This document shows, piece after piece, positions 6,590 through 10,016 of a DNA stretch of 10,016 bases. The DNA comes from Acetobacter sp. UBA5411 (lineage in GTDB: Bacteria; Pseudomonadota; Alphaproteobacteria; Acetobacterales; Acetobacteraceae), in assembly GCF_002409645.1 (NCBI RefSeq), contig NZ_DHNR01000016.1, positions 1 to 10,016 on the forward strand. Direction: 5' to 3'. How positions within the stretch are numbered: the first letter of the stretch is position 1; the number at the start of each line of letters is the position of its first letter. A model generated the notes under the pieces. It was given only the letters and a program-made list of their open reading frames with translations, was not told where the DNA came from and did not search any database. The translations under genes and the position numbers were made by a program.

Positions 6590-7336
6590 GTGACGGAACA
6601 GGTTTATGATCCAGAACGCCCCGGTCAGCCCGGTTCGGGCGAAAAAAGACCGGATGACATGCGTCAGCTGCCACTGCCGTTCGGGCATAAGCGCCGCTTT
6701 GACGAGGCGGGATTCGTGTCCGGTCGCTCGAATGCGGCTGCGCGAACTTGGCTGTTTGCAACGGATGCGGAAAAAAACTGGTCGGAGAACCGGCTGGCGC
6801 TCTGGGGCGGGCAGGGGCGCGGCAAGACTCATCTGCTGCAGGTGTGGGGACAGCGCAACGACGCGATGATCGTGGATGCGGCGCAGGGTCTGCCCGACAT
6901 CGCGACCTTGCTGGAACGCACGCCCCGCGCCTTGGCGCTCGATGCGCTGCCTGAGCAAGGGCTGGATGAACTGGCGCTGCTGCGTATCATCAACACCTCC
7001 CGCGAGCGCCGGATGCCGCTTCTCATGGTGGCGCGGACGCCGCCGAGCCTGTGGACGGTGACGCTGCCAGATCTGTGCAGCCGTTTGCGGGCGACGATGA
7101 CGGTGGAAGTCGGGCCTGCCGAGGATGTGCTGCTTTATCGGTTGATGTTGCGTCTGCTGGCTGAGCGTCAGCTGGTTGTGCCCAGACAGATCACAGATTG
7201 GCTGTTGCAGCGTCTGCCGCGGGAAGCCTCGGTGATAGAGGATGCGGTCAGCCGGATTGACGCGGTGACCCTTGCCTCGGGACAGCCTTTCGATCTGCGA
7301 GCGGCCACGCGTCTGCTGGCGGATCTGAGTGAGTGA
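6590..7336 (+). CDS. hdaA: HdaA-type DnaA-related ATPase (regulatory inactivation of DnaA)
   Basis: This 248-residue AAA+ protein resembles the ATPase part of DnaA without its DNA-binding domain, the layout of Hda/HdaA. Those proteins bind the DNA-loaded beta clamp and trigger ATP hydrolysis on DnaA, preventing over-initiation. Near the N-terminus, Q26-L-P-L-P-F31 fits the clamp-binding motif of Hda. Walker A is G73-G-Q-G-R-G-K79-T80. Walker B is degenerate: LALDAL has one Asp where DnaA relatives have two acidic residues. SRLRA (from residue 164) would hold the arginine finger and RLPREASVIEDAVSR (from 208) is the sensor-2 region. The start is unsure: GTG 6590 gives 248 residues, while ATG 6659 would start right before the clamp motif; neither has a clear ribosome binding site. 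Position between purMN and ppk1 matches the usual alphaproteobacterial order. Confidence 0.88.
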   Translation: MTEQVYDPERPGQPGSGEKRPDDMRQLPLPFGHKRRFDEAGFVSGRSNAAARTWLFATDAEKNWSENRLALWGGQGRGKTHLLQVWGQRNDAMIVDAAQGLPDIATLLERTPRALALDALPEQGLDELALLRIINTSRERRMPLLMVARTPPSLWTVTLPDLCSRLRATMTVEVGPAEDVLLYRLMLRLLAERQLVVPRQITDWLLQRLPREASVIEDAVSRIDAVTLASGQPFDLRAATRLLADLSE

Positions 7337-7387
7337 TGCTGCGTTTAAAGTGACGCCGTCGACATCTTCCCTGCATATGTTCTTAAA

Positions 7388-7401
7388 TTGTCATATGACA
7401 A
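7388..7401. promoter_or_regulatory. Perfect 14-bp palindrome upstream of ppk1 (candidate operator)
   Basis: TTGTCATATGACAA reads the same on both strands and lies 88 bases before the ppk1 start, in the 153-base gap after hdaA. The half-site TTGTCAT differs by one base from the CTGTCAT repeat of Pho boxes, and ppk is under PhoB control in several bacteria. However, a Pho box is a direct repeat and this is an inverted one, so the binding protein is unknown. TTGTCA could also act as a -35 element, although no good -10 follows at 17 bases. Confidence 0.45.
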
Positions 7402-7478
7402 AAGGATGATGGGCTCATACCATTTAGCCTGCATAAAAATAACACGCAGACAGTTATTGCGCTGAATCACAGCCGCAC

Positions 7479-7483
7479 AGGAG
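7479..7483 (+). promoter_or_regulatory. Shine-Dalgarno supporting the TTG start of ppk1
   Basis: AGGAG lies six bases before TTG 7490, ideal spacing. No ATG or GTG near this point has such a site, so it decides the rare TTG start for ppk1. The downstream in-frame GTG codons at 7523 and 7535 lack an equivalent. Confidence 0.7.
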
Positions 7484-7489
7484 AGCACT

Positions 7490-9808
7490 TTGTCGGAGCA
7501 TGAGGGAAACAGAACGCGAGGAGTGGGCCGTCGCGTGAAGGGAACCCGTGCGCCTGCGTCCGCCAGATCGCAGGGCACTCGTCGGAAAGCAGCAGCCGCC
7601 AAGGCTCAGACAGGTACAGCGGTTGCACGGAGCCGGACGCGGAAGGCTGCGCCAGCTCCGGTGGAAATTACCGCAACGTCTCCTGACCGCTTTATCAACC
7701 GCGAACTGTCCTGGCTCGCCTTCAACCAGCGTGTGGTCGAGGAAGCCGATAACCAGCGTAACCCCTTGCTGGAACGTCTGCGCTTCCTGTCCATCAGCGC
7801 CAGCAATCTTGACGAATTTTACTCCGTGCGTGTCGCCGGTCTGGTGGGGCAGGTGCGGGAAGGACTGGTTTCGCTTTCTCCCGATGGGCTGACGCCCTCC
7901 CTCCAGCTGGCGGCGGTGCGGGAACGCTGCGTGCAGCTTTTCCGCGAGCAGCAGCGTATCTGGGTGCATCTGCGGGGTCTTCTGGCCGAAGCCGACGTGA
8001 CGCTGTGCGGATTGGAGCAACTCGACGCCGACGATCGCATCTGGCTGTCCGACTTTTTCATGGACCGCGTCTTTCCTGTTCTGACACCTCTGGCTGTCGA
8101 TCCGGCGCATCCGCTGCCTTTCATCCCGAATATGGGACTTGCGCTCGGTCTGAGCCTCGTATCCGAGGAAACCGGCCTGTTTGTCATGAACGGCCTGATC
8201 CTGCTGCCCGCGCAGGTAGATCGTTTCATCCGTCTGCCATCTCTGCCGGGCAAGCCGCCGTCCGTGCGGTTCGTGCTGCTGGAAGACCTGATCAAGCTGT
8301 GTATTGATCGGCTCTATCCGGGGCTGGCGGTCGTGGAGAGCGGCACCGTGCGGGTGATCCGTGACACCGATGTCGAATTCGAGGATGAGGCGGAAGATCT
8401 TGTCCGCGCCTATGAGACGGCGCTGAAACAGCGTCGTCGTGGCGTGGTGATCCATGTGGACATGCAGGAAAGCGTGCCACGCGGTCTGGTCGATGCGATC
8501 GTCGATGAACTCGATCTGCCGCCTGAAGAGGTTTCCGTTCATTCAGGCATGATCGGTGTGGTCGATCTGAAGCAGATGATCGTTGATGATCGGCCTGATC
8601 TGCTGTTCCCTCCCTACACGCCGCGTTTTCCGGAGCGGATTGTGGATTATGGCGGCGACTGTTTTGCAGCCATCCGCGCCAAGGATCTGATCGTCCATCA
8701 TCCGTTCGAGAGTTTCGACGTGGTGGTGCAGTTCCTGCGTCAGGCGGCGCTCGACCCGAATGTGATCGCCATCAAACAGACGCTGTATCGCACGTCGCGG
8801 GACAGTCCGATCGTCAAGGCGTTGATCGAGGCGGCCGAGGCGGGCAAGTCCGTAACGGCGATGGTGGAACTGCGTGCGCGTTTTGACGAGGAGGCGAACA
8901 TCCGTCTCTCGCGCGCACTTGAGGCGGCGGGTGTGCAGGTCGTGTTCGGTTTCTCGGACCTCAAGACCCATGCCAAACTGAGTCTTGTCGTACGCCGGGA
9001 AGGTGGGACTGTCCGCTCCTACGCCCATTTTGGAACGGGTAACTATCACCCGATCACGGCCAAGATTTACACTGATCTCTCATTCTTCACCTGTAATCCT
9101 GAGCTGGTGCGTGATTCGGCGCGTCTGTTCAACTATGTCACCGGCTACGCCAGACCGGCGAAGATGGAGGCGATCGCCTTCTCGCCGCTCACATGCCGCA
9201 AGACGCTGAACCACCTGATCGATGAAGAAATCGAGCATGTCCGTCAGGGACGTCCGGGCCAGATCTGGCTGAAAATGAATGCACTGGTTGATCCGAAGTT
9301 GATCGACAAGCTGTATGAGGCCTCCTGCGCCGGGGTAAAGGTCATGGGCGTCGTGCGGGGCATGTGCTGTCTGCGGCCGGGTGTGCCGGGCCTGTCGGAG
9401 AATATCCGCATCAAGTCCATTGTCGGTCGCTTTCTCGAGCATGCACGTATCTATGCGTTCGGGAACGGTCACCGTCTGCCGTCGCGTTCCGCCAAGGTGT
9501 TCATCTCCTCGGCCGACTGGATGACGCGGAATATGGACTGGCGTGTGGAAAGTTTGGTGCCGATCACCAATCCGACTGTCCACGCGCAGATCCTTGATCA
9601 GATCATGGTGACGGATCTCAAGGACAATCTGAATTCTTGGATTCTGGAAAAGACAGGCGTATGGCGTCGTCTTGATCCGGGGAGCAAGCCGTTCTCGGCG
9701 CATGAATGGTTCATGACTCATCCGTCTCTCTCAGGAAGAGGGTCGGCGGCGACGCAGATCACCGGGCGTTCGGCCCAGCCTCCACGGGATCGGTTGGCTG
9801 ACGACTGA
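7490..9808 (+). CDS. ppk1: Polyphosphate kinase 1
   Basis: PPK1 makes long polyphosphate chains from ATP and can run in reverse; it is usually membrane-associated. The product has 772 residues against about 690 in E. coli. The family domains follow in order: N-terminal domain from about residue 65 (FINRELSWLAFNQRV, SISASNLDEFYSVRVAG), head domain, then two phospholipase-D-like catalytic domains. Expected active-site residues are visible: His494 in KTHAKLSL (the phosphorylated His in E. coli), His513 in YAHFGTGNYH, and His651 in LEHARIYAFGNG of the second domain. The first 60 residues are an added tail rich in Arg, Lys and Ala, probably disordered; the C-terminus also runs about 25 residues past the last conserved block. 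The TTG start has a strong AGGAG. It follows hdaA by 153 bases and a palindrome, so it probably has its own promoter. An exopolyphosphatase gene, the common neighbour, does not follow. Confidence 0.96.
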   Translation: MSEHEGNRTRGVGRRVKGTRAPASARSQGTRRKAAAAKAQTGTAVARSRTRKAAPAPVEITATSPDRFINRELSWLAFNQRVVEEADNQRNPLLERLRFLSISASNLDEFYSVRVAGLVGQVREGLVSLSPDGLTPSLQLAAVRERCVQLFREQQRIWVHLRGLLAEADVTLCGLEQLDADDRIWLSDFFMDRVFPVLTPLAVDPAHPLPFIPNMGLALGLSLVSEETGLFVMNGLILLPAQVDRFIRLPSLPGKPPSVRFVLLEDLIKLCIDRLYPGLAVVESGTVRVIRDTDVEFEDEAEDLVRAYETALKQRRRGVVIHVDMQESVPRGLVDAIVDELDLPPEEVSVHSGMIGVVDLKQMIVDDRPDLLFPPYTPRFPERIVDYGGDCFAAIRAKDLIVHHPFESFDVVVQFLRQAALDPNVIAIKQTLYRTSRDSPIVKALIEAAEAGKSVTAMVELRARFDEEANIRLSRALEAAGVQVVFGFSDLKTHAKLSLVVRREGGTVRSYAHFGTGNYHPITAKIYTDLSFFTCNPELVRDSARLFNYVTGYARPAKMEAIAFSPLTCRKTLNHLIDEEIEHVRQGRPGQIWLKMNALVDPKLIDKLYEASCAGVKVMGVVRGMCCLRPGVPGLSENIRIKSIVGRFLEHARIYAFGNGHRLPSRSAKVFISSADWMTRNMDWRVESLVPITNPTVHAQILDQIMVTDLKDNLNSWILEKTGVWRRLDPGSKPFSAHEWFMTHPSLSGRGSAATQITGRSAQPPRDRLADD

Positions 9809-9831
9809 GGCTGTTGTCCTTCTTTGCGAAG

Positions 9832-9871
9832 CTCCGGAAATCTTTCTATAAAAAGGGAAAGATTTTCGGAG
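9832..9871 (+). promoter_or_regulatory. 15-bp hairpin that buries the ribosome binding site of the next gene
   Basis: CTCCGGAAATCTTTC (9832-9846) pairs along its whole length with GAAAGATTTTCGGAG (9857-9871), with one G-U pair and a 10-base A-rich loop. The last four bases of the right arm, GGAG, are the best Shine-Dalgarno for ATG 9880. In RNA this fold would hide the ribosome binding site. No T-run follows, so a normal terminator for ppk1 is less likely, although partial termination cannot be excluded. The dyad could also be a protein operator. Temperature- or ligand-dependent opening is a speculation. Confidence 0.6.
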
Positions 9872-9879
9872 ATGGCCAG

Positions 9880-10016
9880 ATGAGCACTGACCGGTTTGTG
9901 TTCGGTGATGAAAAACTCACAGCGACAGTGTCCGCTCAGGGGGCGGAACTGGTTTCCCTGACGCTGCCGGACGGCACGGATGTGCTGTGGGATGCTGGCC
10001 CCGCGTGGAAGCGGCA
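9880..10016 (+). CDS. Aldose 1-epimerase family protein, 5' end only
   Basis: The 45 complete codons visible before the right edge match the N-terminus of the aldose 1-epimerase (galactose mutarotase) family, which interconverts alpha and beta anomers of sugars such as glucose and galactose. The tell-tale stretches are AQGAELVSLTLPDGTDVLWD and AGPAWK, as in the LacX-like branch of the family, where GAEL-x-SL and a following Trp near the sugar site are conserved. The catalytic His and Glu lie beyond the window, so activity cannot be judged. ATG 9880 has GGAG eight bases upstream; an ATG at 9872 closes at once with a stop. The gene follows ppk1 by 71 bases, mostly occupied by a hairpin covering its ribosome binding site. 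There is no signal peptide, so the product should be cytoplasmic. Confidence 0.82.
   Translation, partial: MSTDRFVFGDEKLTATVSAQGAELVSLTLPDGTDVLWDAGPAWKR

Noticed and set aside
7454..8542. A 362-codon minus-strand frame antisense to ppk1, with a similar one at 8543-9049.
   Set aside because: Long antisense frames are expected in GC-rich genes with strong codon bias; PPK1 motifs are continuous on the plus strand and the antisense product is rich in His, Arg and Gln with no domain.
9832..9871. Reading the hairpin after ppk1 as a standard Rho-independent terminator.
   Set aside because: No T-run follows the stem in either direction, and the stem includes the ribosome binding site of the next gene.
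1..10016. CRISPR arrays, tRNA or rRNA genes, insertion sequences or a toxin-antitoxin pair.
   Set aside because: No regularly spaced repeats, tRNA-like cloverleaf, transposase or toxin-like small gene pair was seen on either strand.

Overview
The window looks like chromosome from an alphaproteobacterium, most likely an acetic acid bacterium (Acetobacteraceae). The reasons are GC-rich sequence, frequent GTG and TTG starts, the purN-purM / hdaA / ppk1 gene order usual in Alphaproteobacteria, and the character of the proteins. No species can be named from sequence alone.

The window falls into two halves. Positions 1-4680 look like accessory DNA. From left to right this half holds: a catalytic-domain-only tyrosine recombinase running off the left edge on the minus strand, whose reading frame is broken near its 5' end by an amber codon; a 343-base gap (549-891) holding the broken 5' end of that gene and a strong 14-bp hairpin; a divergent pair made of a ketopantoate-reductase-like protein (minus) and an XRE/MmyB-type regulator (plus); and a second divergent pair made of an NmrA-type NAD(P)-binding protein (minus) and a LysR regulator (plus). 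Each pair has the classic layout of a regulator next to a divergently transcribed redox enzyme. The 98-base gap of the second pair carries two GTTCC/GGAAC dyads spaced about four helical turns apart, which fit LysR operators.

Positions 4735-10016 are core genome. purN and purM form a minus-strand operon (purM first, 11-base gap) for two steps of purine synthesis. Divergent from it is a DnaA-related HdaA-type gene with a beta-clamp-binding motif, predicted to act in regulatory inactivation of DnaA. It is followed by ppk1 (polyphosphate kinase, TTG start, basic N-terminal tail), with a perfect 14-bp palindrome in the leader, and then by the 5' end of an aldose-1-epimerase-family gene. The Shine-Dalgarno sequence of that last gene is buried in a 15-bp hairpin.

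I found no clearly new multi-gene system. The observations most worth following are the amber-interrupted recombinase with an internal restart, the hairpin over the epimerase ribosome binding site, the paired LysR dyads, the palindrome before ppk1, and the loss of catalytic residues in the ketopantoate-reductase-like protein.
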